DNA of 24,592 nt, taken from contig MU602919.1 in NCBI GenBank assembly GCA_025201865.1, positions 397-24,988 on the forward strand. Direction: 5' to 3'. Positions within the stretch are counted from its first letter, which is position 1, and each line of letters opens with the position of its first letter. Origin of the DNA: Ramicandelaber brevisporus. Taxonomy: Eukaryota > Kickxellomycota > Ramicandelaberales > Ramicandelaberaceae. The notes under the pieces were generated by a model. The model had not been told where the DNA came from. It did not search any database and saw only the letters and a program-made list of their open reading frames with translations. The position numbers were made by a program, and so were the translations under genes. Below are positions 1 through 10,896 of the stretch, piece by piece.

Positions 1-285
1 ATCATCTCATCATTCAAGGTGCCATGCAGTGTACATAGTTTACATTACTGATCCTGTACTCTTTAAACTCAGATTCGAAAGTGGAAACATGACAAGCTCC
101 GAAATATACAAGAAAAAGCCACAGTTTTTTTGCACTCAGGCACAACTAGCGAGATTAGCCGTGTCTAACGATCGCTAACTTCAACTATCTTCACCAACTA
201 TTGTCCCAGCTGTTGTCAACGCCAACGTCAATAGCCACTCTCTCTCTTTCACGGGCTCTTTCAAGTCGGATTTGTACAAACGCAA

Positions 286-1527
286 ATGGCTCGCTTTGTT
301 CCTTTCCGCCGCCAGAGTCTGTCTCGCACAGTAGCAATCACCGAGAATGCGTATCGTCTTTGGGACAATCCGCCTTCGGAGAATGAGTGCCGAGAGATGA
401 TACAGTCGAGTAATAAATACCAGATTGCGCGGACATGTGCTGCTGCGGGGTATGTCAACTTGTACAGAGACTTGGTCAGAAACCATAACCTTCTTCCGGA
501 AGTCAATGTGCTGTTTGAAGCTCACGATTCTGGATGCAAGGAGATTTACACCGACATTGTCGACAACGAACAGGTGTATACAGCCATGGATGACTACATT
601 GAGCAATTCCACAGTGTCCCGCAGAAGGTAGATTATTGGTACAGCGATACTGTCACTGCAAAGATCAAACGAGAACGGTCTGAAGGAGATAAATACGTGA
701 TCGATGGTAGACCAAGAACGGAATTATCCACTAGGCTGGCAAAGTTGATGGACAAAATCTCCAACAATCAGCCGCTGCCTCGATTCATATTTGACGACAA
801 GGATATTCTGATATTGTATGCTGCCTACAATGGACACGTGGATGTACACTTGAAGCTTCGGCGTATAAACTCGAAAAACGAGTGGCTCGAAGTTGAGAAC
901 GAGATAAACTGTGTAATTCACAGCATTCACAACAGTGACTTGGATGTAGCAAAAGGATACATGGAGAAATTGGATCATGAATGGTTAAAGACAGCAATCA
1001 GTGCAAAATTAATCATGAACAACGATTTATCATTTATCCGCGACAGAATTTACTGCATCTGGTATCCGCAGACTGCAACAGAGGAGACATATCGGAAGCT
1101 GGTACAGATGCATCCTGAGGAAAAGTATATAGTAGGGCGTGCATGTGCCGTTGCAGGCTACACCAAATTATATCGAGAACTAAATCTTGAGCCTGAAATT
1201 AGCATTCTTAGAGAAGCCAAGGCTAATAAGCATCAATTAATTGTCTCGATTATCGACTCGGATACCAGACCCATGACATGCGTGCTCTCAGATGGCTGGC
1301 ATGTGAAATATCCAACTACCATCACTTACGACTTAGATCATGTTACTACACAGACGGTGGATCAACTGTATGAAGGTGATTCGATAATCTGTGAGGATGA
1401 CGGGACTGAAATAACAAGCGAGGATATCGACTCATATTTTTACTACAATGATGTGGTGGGCGATGCTTTGGTGTGGGATGGTCGATTGAAAGCAAAGCTA
1501 CTAACTATCAATAGCGCAGCGAGCTGA
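286..1527 (+). CDS. Hypothetical protein with internal repeat (413 aa)
   Basis: I do not recognise this protein and assign no function. It is an intronless ORF with an ATG at 286 and a TGA stop. Its clearest feature is an internal duplication of about 55 residues: residues 36-93 (core IARTCAAAGYVNLYRDL) and 270-325 (core VGRACAVAGYTKLYREL) align along their length, including a following PE(V/I)(N/S)(V/I)L segment and an (I/V)xxI(V/I)D end. A third, weaker, similar stretch is LYAAYNGHVDVHLKL near 178-192. The helix-turn-helix look and the A-x-x-G-x-(V/T)-x-L-Y pattern resemble degenerate ankyrin-type repeats, but I cannot confirm that. I see no signal peptide or membrane segment. The C-terminal third is acidic (residues 355-400). 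The composition is normal, unlike the low-complexity neighbours. It converges with the kinase gene 238 bp downstream. It is probably a real gene; the family is unknown. Confidence 0.75.
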   Translation: MARFVPFRRQSLSRTVAITENAYRLWDNPPSENECREMIQSSNKYQIARTCAAAGYVNLYRDLVRNHNLLPEVNVLFEAHDSGCKEIYTDIVDNEQVYTAMDDYIEQFHSVPQKVDYWYSDTVTAKIKRERSEGDKYVIDGRPRTELSTRLAKLMDKISNNQPLPRFIFDDKDILILYAAYNGHVDVHLKLRRINSKNEWLEVENEINCVIHSIHNSDLDVAKGYMEKLDHEWLKTAISAKLIMNNDLSFIRDRIYCIWYPQTATEETYRKLVQMHPEEKYIVGRACAVAGYTKLYRELNLEPEISILREAKANKHQLIVSIIDSDTRPMTCVLSDGWHVKYPTTITYDLDHVTTQTVDQLYEGDSIICEDDGTEITSEDIDSYFYYNDVVGDALVWDGRLKAKLLTINSAAS

Positions 1528-1765
1528 TTGTGTGTATAATCGTCGTCGCGAGTGTCGTTCACAGCCAGCAATATGTAACGGATAATGAGTTCGCGGTTAA
1601 AAGTAAAAAAAATAAAAATAAAAAATAAGTGAAGATTGAGAGATAAATTAAGAAAGTCAAGGATTATAAAACGAGTATGAGAGTTAGGCAAGTAAGTAAA
1701 GAAAGAATAAGTGTGAGGAGGCGGGGGCAGCTGGAGGTATGTATTGAAGCGTGTTTTTAATGAGT
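1528..1765. other. Convergent 3' intergenic region
   Basis: This short spacer separates the stop codons of two convergent genes. At about 1599-1627 it has an A-rich run with overlapping AATAAA-like hexamers, a plausible poly(A) signal for the upstream plus-strand gene. On the other strand ATTAAA occurs near 1755-1760, next to the kinase stop. No other feature is seen. Confidence 0.4.
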
Positions 1766-3876
1766 TTATGATGAGGCAACTGCAGCTATTGATCTCGGCA
1801 CACTTGATGTGGACATTGTTTGACCTGCTGATCTTTGATATTGTTGTTGTTGATGATGGAGTTGCTGCTGCTGTTGGTGATGTTGAGATGGCCTTGATGT
1901 AGACACTGGTGTATTTGAAGTGCCAGTTGAGCTGAGTGAATGAATTGGAGATTCGGCGGGAGGATATTTGCCACTATCTGTGATCCAAGGATGATTGGCA
2001 GCTTCCACAGGAGTCATTCTCTTTTCAGGCTCCCATTCTAAACAACGAGCCAAAAAGTTTAGCAATCTGTCATCTCTTGTTTTGACCATTTGCGATAATG
2101 CCTTTGTAGCCAGTTTCCGTCTTTTGCCCTTTTTACTGGTATACGGACGCGGATTGCCCTGAGAGTCAAAGAACTCACTTCGACGACTGCAGTCTTTCAA
2201 CATTGACTCAGGCGGCACTCCCTTAATTTCCAGTATGCACCACAGCTGCTCCTGTTCATTTTCACCTGGAAACAGAGGGTAACCAACCAGTAATTCAGCC
2301 AGGATGCAGCCAAATGACCACATGTCAATTGGAGTTCCATATTTTCCACCCAAAATAACTTCGGGCGATCGATAGAAGCGCGACTGGATATACGTGTAGA
2401 CTCTTTCATTTTCAAAACAACTGCTTCCAAAATCAATAACCTTAATGTCAGTTGATCTTCCACTTCCATCTTTTAACAGTATATTTTCAGGCTTTAAATC
2501 ACAATGAATGACCCGATGGTGCTTCAATAAACAGAGTGCACGCAGCATTTGTCTACCAAATTCACGCAAATGAGATTCTGTGCATCCAACAAAATTATTA
2601 GCCTTCAGATACTCATACAAATTTAGAGACAATAGCTCGAATACAATGCATAGATGGCGTCTAAAATAGAAATGGTCATACATTTGAACCAGGCTATGCG
2701 AGCCATCTCTATCCCATCTAGTTACACATTCTAACAGTTTGACTTCAACAAGAGCCTGTTCATGGAAGCGTGTTCTGTTTTTGATGACCTTAATAGCCAC
2801 ATGCTTTCCAGAAGCGTGATCAATGGCTCTCATAACTTGACCAAACGAGCCTTTGCCCAGCGACTCAATCATTTCATATCTATAATGTAAATGGTCTCTC
2901 ATTGTAATCAAATAATCTCCCTCTTTGTCATCAAATCCATGATTATGCACTGAGCTATTATTGCTGTTTGTAGTATTACTATTGCTACTATTACTACTAT
3001 TGCCTGCACTATTGTCTGAGTGGTTTGGTTTCTTTGCATTTTGGCCAAAATAATAAATTGCAGGGTATTCTAGTATTTCACCACGTTCATATCTGGTCAG
3101 ATACTGTCCATATTTGCCAATCACTTCTGATGATGTCATTGCCATTCTATTATTCACACCACTTGATTTACCACTTAATGAGACTGCGCCAGGTGCGACG
3201 GAGCTTCTCTGAGGAACTGGTGGTACAGTGGCTGTCGAAGTACCACTTGTGGGAGGTGCATTTACTGTTGACAGTGCACGGGTCCTTGATCGAGGCTGCT
3301 GTTGCTGCTGCGATTGAGATGGCTGAGTCTGTTGAGGCACGACGGTTGCACGATGTGATGAAGCTGCGTTTGAGTTTGACATTGATAAAGACGCAGTGGC
3401 TCCGGTTGCTCTTCTGACTGTTGCGCTATGCTGAAGCGTTTTGGGTAACTGTGGAATCGGAGCTTCGCTTAATCCAGCCACAGTGAATCTCGGAGTGTTT
3501 CCTGAAATCTGTGGCGGTGGAATTGGTGCTGCATTGGCTGAGGGCGATCTGGTTGGTAAATGAGTCATTGATCTCTTCTTTACTGCCGCTGGTGCTGGTC
3601 TACTGTTGCTATTGCTATTGCTATTGCTATTAGTGCCAGTAACTATGTGGCGGCCACTACCAACTCCACCGCTATTGCTAATAACTGGATCGATCTGAGG
3701 TGCTCTATACGGCTGCTGTTCATTGGCTAAGTTTGGTGGCAATACTGCAGGCGAAGGTCTCTTGGGCTCATCCAGATTTACACTGTGATTATTGGTGGTA
3801 TTTAGTGTTCTTGCAGAAACCACTTTAGACACTTTACGAGAGGAAGATGAATCACCTCCGTCGGTTCCACTTCCAC

Positions 3877-3911
<35 letters not shown>

Positions 3912-6900
3912 CCACTATTACTATTATGATACCCATTATCATTATTCAAGTAATTTCTTCTTTCATCATGTGTTTGAGTACTTGATGACAATCCAGCCAA
4001 TCTTCCAGCAGTGCTATTACTAGTGTGATTGTGACTATTTGATGCTGAAGTGGGTGCATATGACAACCGAGGTCCATTTTGTACATTAGACTCACTAGCG
4101 TTATTATTACTAATATTACTGACTTCAGTTCTTCTTCTAAATACATTTTCCAAAGATGAGGCATGTCTCACCTGGCGTCCTTCTGCTGATAGCAATGCGA
4201 CATTGGGTGGCTGCACTGGAATGGATGGTGCTGCTGCAGTTGCACTTGTACCATTAAATGTAGCTGACATTGGAGTAGTTGGTGTTCTCAATGTAATGTC
4301 ATGGCCTCTGCCAGACTGCTGAACTCTTCTATGCTGCTGTGACTGCTGAGATGACTGTGGTTGAACTGGTGGCTGTGATGTGACAGTAGCTGTTGATTGA
4401 CTGTGAGAGGTAGCTGTTTGCTGTGGCTTCAAGTATGAACTAGTTCTGGCTACAACTCGGGATGCTGCCGAGGAGTCAATCAGGTCAGATGGACGTGTAG
4501 CGGATGAAGACGAGATGGAGTCGGCAAGAGAAGCTCTAGCAGGCGGAGGATGCACAACAGCTGCAGGAGGAGGCAATACATCTTTACGGCTGCGCTCGGG
4601 ACTACTGTAGGCTGCAATTGTTCTTGATCTTGATAGGTATCTTGGATCAGACATTGAATCAAGCTGGGCAACTGCCGCCAACTGAGCAGAGGCAGATAGA
4701 GAAGGATCAGGGACAGCACCAACAACAGCACTGGAGGATGCAGTTACTGACTTGCGACGTAGATTTGCACTGCCATTGATGTTGATATTGTTATTAATTG
4801 ATGACTGACTCTGTCTCAAATAACTATTGCTACTATTAATATTACTGCTCAGCTGCTGAGATGAAATTGCAGGTGATGGTTCATTTGATGAATTGCCAGC
4901 ATTGGTTGGTAAATATTTTGATGAACTTGAAGCAGCAGCAGCAGTAGCAGCAGCACTAGTATTAGTAGTGGTCATGTTTAACACAGTAGAAGTTGCAGTA
5001 CGAGGCGCACGAACTGTTTTGGACAAATATAACGAGGATGATGGGCCTTCGCTGTTATTGCTATTATTACTGTTATTATTAATAACTGGAGCTGCACTAA
5101 CTCTACGTGAGTTGTATTCTGACTCTCTGCCCAATCTCAAACTATCAGCTGATCTTCTATTATTGCTATTTCCACTCAAATAGTTATTACCAGATGCATT
5201 TCCATTTAAGGCAGCGGAAACTGCAGCAGTTGAATAATTGCTGCTGCTGTTTGTTACTCTACTGCTGCTAATTGCAGTTGGTTTATATGACAATCTAGAA
5301 TGAGCTGAATTTGATGACACTGATGAAGATGTCTCTTGCACCGTAGGTAATGGAACTATTCCACCAGAACTAGATGCTGGATGGGTAGCACGCTGCCCTA
5401 AATGATCTCTACCTCCTCCCGTGGTGCTACTCATTGCACTCATTGTAGTCGATGCAGCTAGTCTAGGCGTATTTGACACTATGCTGGAGGGAGTTATTCC
5501 AACTGAAGGTGACGGTCTGCGTAACATGGACTGATTCCCAAATGCACCATTATTATTATTGCTATGATTATTACCACCACTATTACTATTCACACTAGTG
5601 CTATTAATACCCAGATTATGAGGTCTACTAACTGTCATCGATGTTCGTGGATGTTGTTGCTGTTGATTTGATGATGCAACCTTCATACTATCAAGTGAAT
5701 CTCTTTCGCTCTCGCCCTGTGCGGAAAGAGGAAGCGGTGGATGCTGTTGCTGTTGTTGCTGTTGTTGCTGTTGCTGCTGTAGTTGGCGCTGTTTGTGCTT
5801 TGCTCTAGATCTCGACCTTGAACGACCGCCTCCACCACTTCGACTGTGTGAAGTAGAAGAGCCAACAAACTGTCGAGTACGAGGCGAATCAACAGCTGCT
5901 TCACCTGATTGAGAAGACGGATCGTTGTTGGCGTTGTTATTGCTGCTGTTGTTGTTACTGTTACTGTTGTTACCGCTGTCGCTGTTGTTGTCGTTGTCGT
6001 TGTCGTTGTGATGGTTGAGATTGCTGAGCACAGAGGGTGGAAGTGAAAGGGGAAGAGGGAGAGGAAGAGGAAGAGGAGGAGGAGGGGATACGTTGCGTTG
6101 TTTTGTTTGCTGTTGTTGTTGCTGATTGGGATGATGTTGGTTATGTTGCTGATGCACAAGTAAAGAAGAAGCGAAAGCAGCAACAGAGGGAAGAGTAGTG
6201 TTGGTAGAAAGAGTCTCGTGTTCGATAAGTGTTGACGTAGCACCAACTATGTCACTGTCTGTTGCTGCTGTGGTGGTTGTGGTGGTGGTTGTGGTTGCTG
6301 TTTCGTTCTCTCTCGTGCTAGTAGTTGTAGCAGTTGTAGGAGTTGTAGCAGTTGGGATGAAGACCAGGTTGTGTTGGTGGTGGTTGCGTTGGTGGTCAGT
6401 GTCGAAAGCTGTTTTTGTTTCTGTATCTGGTTGAGTGGTAGTCGACTGTGGAAGACTGTCGATCGAGAGTTGCTGCTGCTGCTGTTGCTGTTGCTGTTGC
6501 TTCTTCTTGTTCTTCTTCTCCGTAAGCACCAGCCCAACCTGTGCTGAGCTGAAAGGATTAGCGAGGCTGTGGTTACTGTAGTGGTTACTGTAGTGGTTAC
6601 TGTTGTGGTTACTGCTATAGTCGACTGCTACAGTCTCATTACTTACCCTCAAAATTGTATCATTCGGCTGTTGCTGCCGCTGCTGCTGTTGCTGCTGTTG
6701 TTGTTGGATGAATGGATTCAATTCACACGGTGTCTCCTTCTCGTGTTCTTCAACCTCCACACTAATCTTCCCAATCCGCTTCCCATCAACTATACTATAC
6801 TCAACCAAATCCTCTCCCCTTCCTCCTCCTCCTCCTCCTCCTCCTCCTCCTCCTCGATTGAGATGTCGGTGAGCAATTTGATGCGCAAGTGCTGGAACCG

Positions 6901-7654
6901 ATTTGGCCTTGTGAATAGGTCTACGGTGGTTATTACCATCACTACCATCATCGACATGCCACCCACGACTCGATGGCTGCTGGTGTGTATCGATCATCCG
7001 CACGGTTTGTGTGGTTGCAGCTGCTGGTGGCATTGATGGAGTGCTCGTCAGATCATCGTCCTCATCCCCATCATCCGCTGGCTTCACCGTGAGATTCAAC
7101 TGTGATGTGGCGTGTCTCGGTCCCCGTCGTCTGCCGCCGTTATTGCCATGACGATTGTGGTGGTGATGTTGTTGATGGTGTTGATGGTGATGATTTCTGC
7201 TGCTACTGCTGCTGCTATTGTTGCCATTGTGTCGTGGTGTTCGCATCCCTGCCACTGGTGTGCCTGGCTTACTACTGGGGGCCATATCAATTGTAAACAT
7301 TGAGCTATCTGCCCGCTCACTGCCGAATGGATGATTATCCTCGCTTCGACTGTGCTCTGCAAGATGGTTCTGCACAAAGAGACGGCGTCGAGGACTATTC
7401 ACATTGTCTGAGCTCTGATGGTTTGTTCTGCGCACTAACGCTGCTGCCGCTGTAGCTGGTGACTCGCTCAGTGTACTTCTGGCTGCCACTGCCGCTGCTA
7501 GAACAGGCGTGGTGAACACTGAGCCAGTGGGAGTTTGGACAGCTACTGGAGTCTTAGCAGTAGATGAGCCTCTGTCAAAGGTGGCCCGCGACGGCGAGAA
7601 GGACGCCGTGATCGCACCCGAATTAGGCGAGTATCGTCTCGCCTGGGTTGGCGT

Positions 7655-7685
<31 letters not shown>

Positions 7686-7699
7686 TGCTGCTGTGTCAT
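1766..7699 (-). CDS. DYRK-family (class II, Pom1/DYRK2-like) protein kinase with giant low-complexity N terminus
   Basis: This is a dual-specificity tyrosine-regulated kinase. The family autophosphorylates a tyrosine in the activation loop and then acts on Ser/Thr; fungal class II members include the polarity kinase Pom1. The start is the first ATG after an in-frame stop (complement of 7772-7774); the frame is open for a few codons upstream but has no earlier ATG. The protein is 1977 aa in one exon. The DYRK-homology box lies near residues 1523-1553 (LTRYERGEILEYPAIYYFG) and the kinase domain near 1606-1905. Visible motifs are the glycine loop GKGSFGQV, VAIKVIK, the catalytic loop HCDLKPEN, DFGSSC, the activation segment VYTYIQSRFYRSPEV with its YxY, and WSFGCILAELLVGYPLFPG. 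Residues 1 to about 1500 are Q-, N-, S-, T- and H-rich with many homopeptides, and a short Q-rich tail follows the domain. Kinase identity is firm; the orthologue within DYRKs is less so. Confidence 0.95.
3878..3909. repeat. ATT microsatellite (polyAsn in the kinase)
   Basis: About ten consecutive ATT triplets on the plus strand are read as AAT codons on the minus strand, giving a run of about 10 asparagines in the kinase N-terminal arm. Confidence 0.9.
5742..5780. repeat. Mixed CTG/TTG tract (polyQ in the kinase)
   Basis: Alternating CTG and TTG triplets encode about 12-13 glutamines on the minus strand with mixed CAG and CAA codons. The mixed codons suggest selection on the peptide rather than simple slippage alone. 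Confidence 0.8.
6821..6855. repeat. TCC microsatellite (polyGly in the kinase)
   Basis: About eleven TCC units on the plus strand, read as GGA codons on the minus strand, give an uninterrupted glycine run in the low-complexity arm of the DYRK kinase. Confidence 0.9.
7655..7693. repeat. CTG/CAG trinucleotide tract (polyQ)
   Basis: A nearly pure CTG run on the plus strand, broken by one GTT, encodes a run of about 13 glutamines right after the kinase start codon on the minus strand. It is expected to be length-variable between strains. Confidence 0.9.
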
Positions 7700-7895
7700 G
7701 TGCTCAAGACGGCCTCGCAAAGACGACCAGCAGCCAAAAAGTAAAAATAAAAAAGATGAGAGCAGCGATGTTTAAACATCAAGCAGAAACAGCCACACTC
7801 AAACAAGTCAGCACTGATACACATCACACATACACACACATACACTGGCTCAGTTACTCTCTCTGCAGTCTTCATTTAACATGAATTCGTGACTG

Positions 7896-7903
7896 TGACG
7901 TCA
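7896..7903. promoter_or_regulatory. CRE-type palindrome TGACGTCA
   Basis: This is an exact 8-bp CRE/ATF site. It lies 197 bp upstream of the kinase ATG and 577 bp upstream of the lipase ATG. Fungal bZIP factors of the Atf1/Sko1 type bind this sequence in stress and cAMP responses (family knowledge). Which gene it serves, if either, is inference. Confidence 0.5.
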
Positions 7904-8340
7904 GTCTCATTTATTCAACACAACTTGTGCTGATTGAAGAAGAACAAGAAGAAAAAACATGGACATGCTCTTCGAGTATACATGAACGCAAGCGCAGCGT
8001 AAAAGAGAAAAAAAAAGTTGGGCAATGACTTCTTCCCCCTTTTTGCATTCCAAATGTCAGTGTCAAGGGCAAGATGTCCCAACAGTTTTTTTTTTTTTTA
8101 CGATTTACAGTCTGCTGCGTTCATCTCCTTACATCCAGCTGATTTGACCTCCCCCTACTCGAGAATGTCGCCGTTCCAAGAGAGCAGACTGGCTCCCATT
8201 GGTAGAGTGCCAGTCTCCTTTTTATCAACAACCAAAGCAACAGCAAACTGCCTTCGTTGAAAACAACACAGTGTCGAACTGGTAAAACAAATCCATATCA
8301 CTCCTTTTCTATTACTTGCAGCGACGGCTATCCAGCAGAT

Positions 8341-8462
8341 ACACTTACAGAAACAGCAGCAGTAACAACAACAGCAGCAGAAGTCGCAGTCACAGTAGCA
8401 ACAACACCACCACAACAACACCACCACCACCACAACAACACTACCACCACAACCACCAGAGT
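8341..8462 (+). repeat. CAG/CAA/CCA-rich 5' leader
   Basis: This low-complexity stretch of CAG, CAA, ACA and CCA triplets lies immediately upstream of the lipase start. An in-frame TAG at 8396-8398 shows it is not part of the lipase reading frame, so it is probably 5' untranslated leader. Confidence 0.6.
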
Positions 8463-8479
8463 CAAAAACAACGACAAGG

Positions 8480-10318
8480 ATGCTTGAATTGATAGCTGGC
8501 CGAACATCGCTCACCATCCGTAAGCTCGACGTTCTTTTCTATGCCTTGTTTAGCATCATCCTGGCTCGACTGGGCGAGCGATGGCCTAGTCGTCTATGGC
8601 TGTCCCTCGCTTCTTCTTTCAAGCCGTTGCACAGTCACCACCAGCAACAGCCACCTTCAATTCCTCTCTTCCTGTCGCCCATAATGGTTCGCTCCTTTCT
8701 CTACGGCATGATTTTCACAATTGTCGCTCGCAACCTACTGTTGTTGTGCGGTCTGGGTTGCACTGAGCCATCCGGCCGCCGTTATTCGCCGTCATTCTTC
8801 CGAGCAGCCTACATTATGGCTGCATTCGACGCTGGTCACTGGACAGCTGGTGAGATAAACAACAGCGTTCCCAAACCAGTCCGTGATTTTGCGGCATTGC
8901 TGCTGAGTATCATTTACATGTTTGCACCCGACGATGCTGTGACCAAGATCCGCCAAGTCATCACCGGTCCCGATATGGACGTGAAACGCATGCGCAGTAA
9001 CTGGGAGAAGCGCAGCGACAATTCCATATTGCGATGGATTCGTGATTCCAAGCTCCCCCGTCTCGAAACCGTTGCCACCATCAACCTCGAGCATTACTAT
9101 CAGCAGCAGCTCCGTATCGAAGCTCCTCATCTTTACTCCAAAAACTATGAAACCACAGAACTGCCGACAGTGCGATTGTTGTTTAATGCACCACCCGAGC
9201 ATTTGACGCGGTGTACCAAGTTGATTTTGCACTTCCATGGCGGTGGGTTTGTGGCAATGAATCCGCGCGATCACGAACCGTATTTGAGAACGTATGCCAT
9301 GTCGACGGACGCAGTGGTGGTGAGCATAAACTATGCAAAGGCGCCAGAGTATCCATATCCATATGCAGTCAATCAAGTTTGGGATATGTATAGATTGATA
9401 ATGGCGACTCGTGGTGCATGTCTTGGAATGAATTGTGAACCTCAGCAACAACAGCAACAGCAGCAGCAATCAACTACGATATCGACGACGGCTGCGGTGA
9501 CAGTGCCGAAGACAGAGTTGAGAGTGGTGGTAACGGGGGACAGTGCAGGTGCGAATCTAGCTGCGGGCTTGGTAATGAGAATCATCCAGTACAATCAGCA
9601 GCAGAAGCAATCCTCCAGTAAGCTGGTGGCGCCGACGGCGTTCCTGGGCATATATGGGTCATATGACAGAATGCCAGCACAGACGCTGAATCCAGAGCAT
9701 TTGCTTTACTTTGCGGACTCATATGATGGTCGACATGATGGTCTCGAGAGCTGTGGCGTCCAAACTTGCTCGGTAAACGACCTGCTTCGAGAGCGAGTTA
9801 GCCATTCACACTCGTTGGTCAACTGCAAACAGCAGCATCGCCAGCTAGCGATAGAGTCTGCTACATCACTAGTGGCCACAGCAACAACAACTCCGCTGCT
9901 ATCCAGTCGTAGTATCTTTGCAGATGACCGTGTCATCAGTGCCGCGTATTCCCAGGCTTACACCTCGCTCTACGTGATCCGCGGCATCCATCACCCATCT
10001 CTAGACACCTCCTATCTGCTCTCACCGTGCTTTGCACCCTCGGACATATTAGTGTCGTTCCCACCAGCATACTTTGTCTGCGGCAGTGCCGATCCATTTG
10101 TTGACGCGACCATAATTCTCTGTGGCAGAATCAAGGAAGCCAAGCTGTCAGCTTCGACTGCCAAGAACAAGAATGTGACAAATCGATACGAGGTACCGAC
10201 GTTGGCGATACTGAAAGGCATGTCGCACGGATTTATGAACATGGATGGCGTGCTGGCAGAGCAACGAATCCTGACTAAACATTTGGCACAATGGCTCCAT
10301 ACTGCGTTCAAACTTTGA
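8480..10318 (+). CDS. Hormone-sensitive lipase-type alpha/beta hydrolase (612 aa)
   Basis: This is a serine hydrolase of the HSL family, which hydrolyses acylglycerols, steryl esters or related esters at membranes or lipid droplets. The oxyanion motif HGGGF is at 253-257 and is followed by RDHEPYLR, a pattern close to animal HSL. The nucleophile motif GDSAG places Ser355; the acid is probably Asp538 (GSADPF) and the base His583 (MSHGF). Two hydrophobic N-terminal segments, near residues 20-31 and 70-93, could anchor it to a membrane. A polyQ run (about 322-330) sits between HGGG and GDSAG. A segment of about 80 residues rich in S, H, Q and T (about 415-495) sits between the nucleophile and the acid, where animal HSL carries its regulatory module. 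The ATG at 8480 is the first after the in-frame stop at 8396. Substrate is not determinable from sequence. Confidence 0.9.
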   Translation: MLELIAGRTSLTIRKLDVLFYALFSIILARLGERWPSRLWLSLASSFKPLHSHHQQQPPSIPLFLSPIMVRSFLYGMIFTIVARNLLLLCGLGCTEPSGRRYSPSFFRAAYIMAAFDAGHWTAGEINNSVPKPVRDFAALLLSIIYMFAPDDAVTKIRQVITGPDMDVKRMRSNWEKRSDNSILRWIRDSKLPRLETVATINLEHYYQQQLRIEAPHLYSKNYETTELPTVRLLFNAPPEHLTRCTKLILHFHGGGFVAMNPRDHEPYLRTYAMSTDAVVVSINYAKAPEYPYPYAVNQVWDMYRLIMATRGACLGMNCEPQQQQQQQQQSTTISTTAAVTVPKTELRVVVTGDSAGANLAAGLVMRIIQYNQQQKQSSSKLVAPTAFLGIYGSYDRMPAQTLNPEHLLYFADSYDGRHDGLESCGVQTCSVNDLLRERVSHSHSLVNCKQQHRQLAIESATSLVATATTTPLLSSRSIFADDRVISAAYSQAYTSLYVIRGIHHPSLDTSYLLSPCFAPSDILVSFPPAYFVCGSADPFVDATIILCGRIKEAKLSASTAKNKNVTNRYEVPTLAILKGMSHGFMNMDGVLAEQRILTKHLAQWLHTAFKL

Positions 10319-10896
10319 TTACAATAATTACAAATCCGCTTGGATCCGGAAATAATCCATTGAATGAGAAAAATGCAAATTAAAACCGAACCTTATTCAA
10401 ATCCTTCAATCCACTCATACAAACCAATTCAAATGAATGGACAGCACATTGTGCCGGCAAAGAGTGCCGAGAGTATGAGAACTAGCTCGGCTTATTGAGC
10501 TTGTCGTTGACTGTGCGAAGTTGACGACAGATGCGTGTGAACACGAAGGATACTACTAGCAGTTCTATCGATTAAGTAGACTCCTAGAGTAAGCATAAAC
10601 ACATCGTATGATGGTCTACTTAACTCATCTCTTTCGTCTCCTTGAATGGTTAATCGATTGCCGACCTATCCCGCGAGCAGTTGGTTGTTTTGTTTGTTTG
10701 ACTCCTCGCTCTCCTCCCATCATAAAGACAGTCTTGCTTGCTACTCTCGTCTTCCGTTCTGAACTGAACTCAACAAACACACGCTTTCAACCACACTTCA
10801 CTATACTCACTTCGTCGCTATAGTCAAGAACAGTCCAAGTCTTCTGCCGTCGTCGCTCGTCGTTTCCGCTCGCTGTCTGTCTGTCTGGTCACTCGT

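Larger units (their letters stand above)
7700..8479. promoter_or_regulatory. Divergent promoter between DYRK kinase and lipase genes
   Basis: This 780-bp spacer lies between two divergently transcribed start codons. It contains a perfect TGACGTCA palindrome (7896-7903), a run of about 13 T (8087-8099) and a CA-rich, nearly T-free leader (8341-8462) just before the lipase ATG. A possible 40-nt intron, GTAAAA to CTTGCAG, lies at 8282-8321 within the presumed 5' leader of the lipase. Short ORFs here are not supported: they lack ATG starts or are low-complexity leader sequence. Confidence 0.6.

Noticed and set aside
5683-6537. Minus-strand ORFs rich in Thr, Leu and Ser inside the kinase gene
   Set aside because: They are alternative frames of triplet repeats in the kinase arm. 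The frame of the kinase is continuous to a well-conserved catalytic domain.
8257-8487. 76-aa ORF upstream of the lipase
   Set aside because: It has no ATG and consists of translated CA-rich leader repeats (T, H, N runs).
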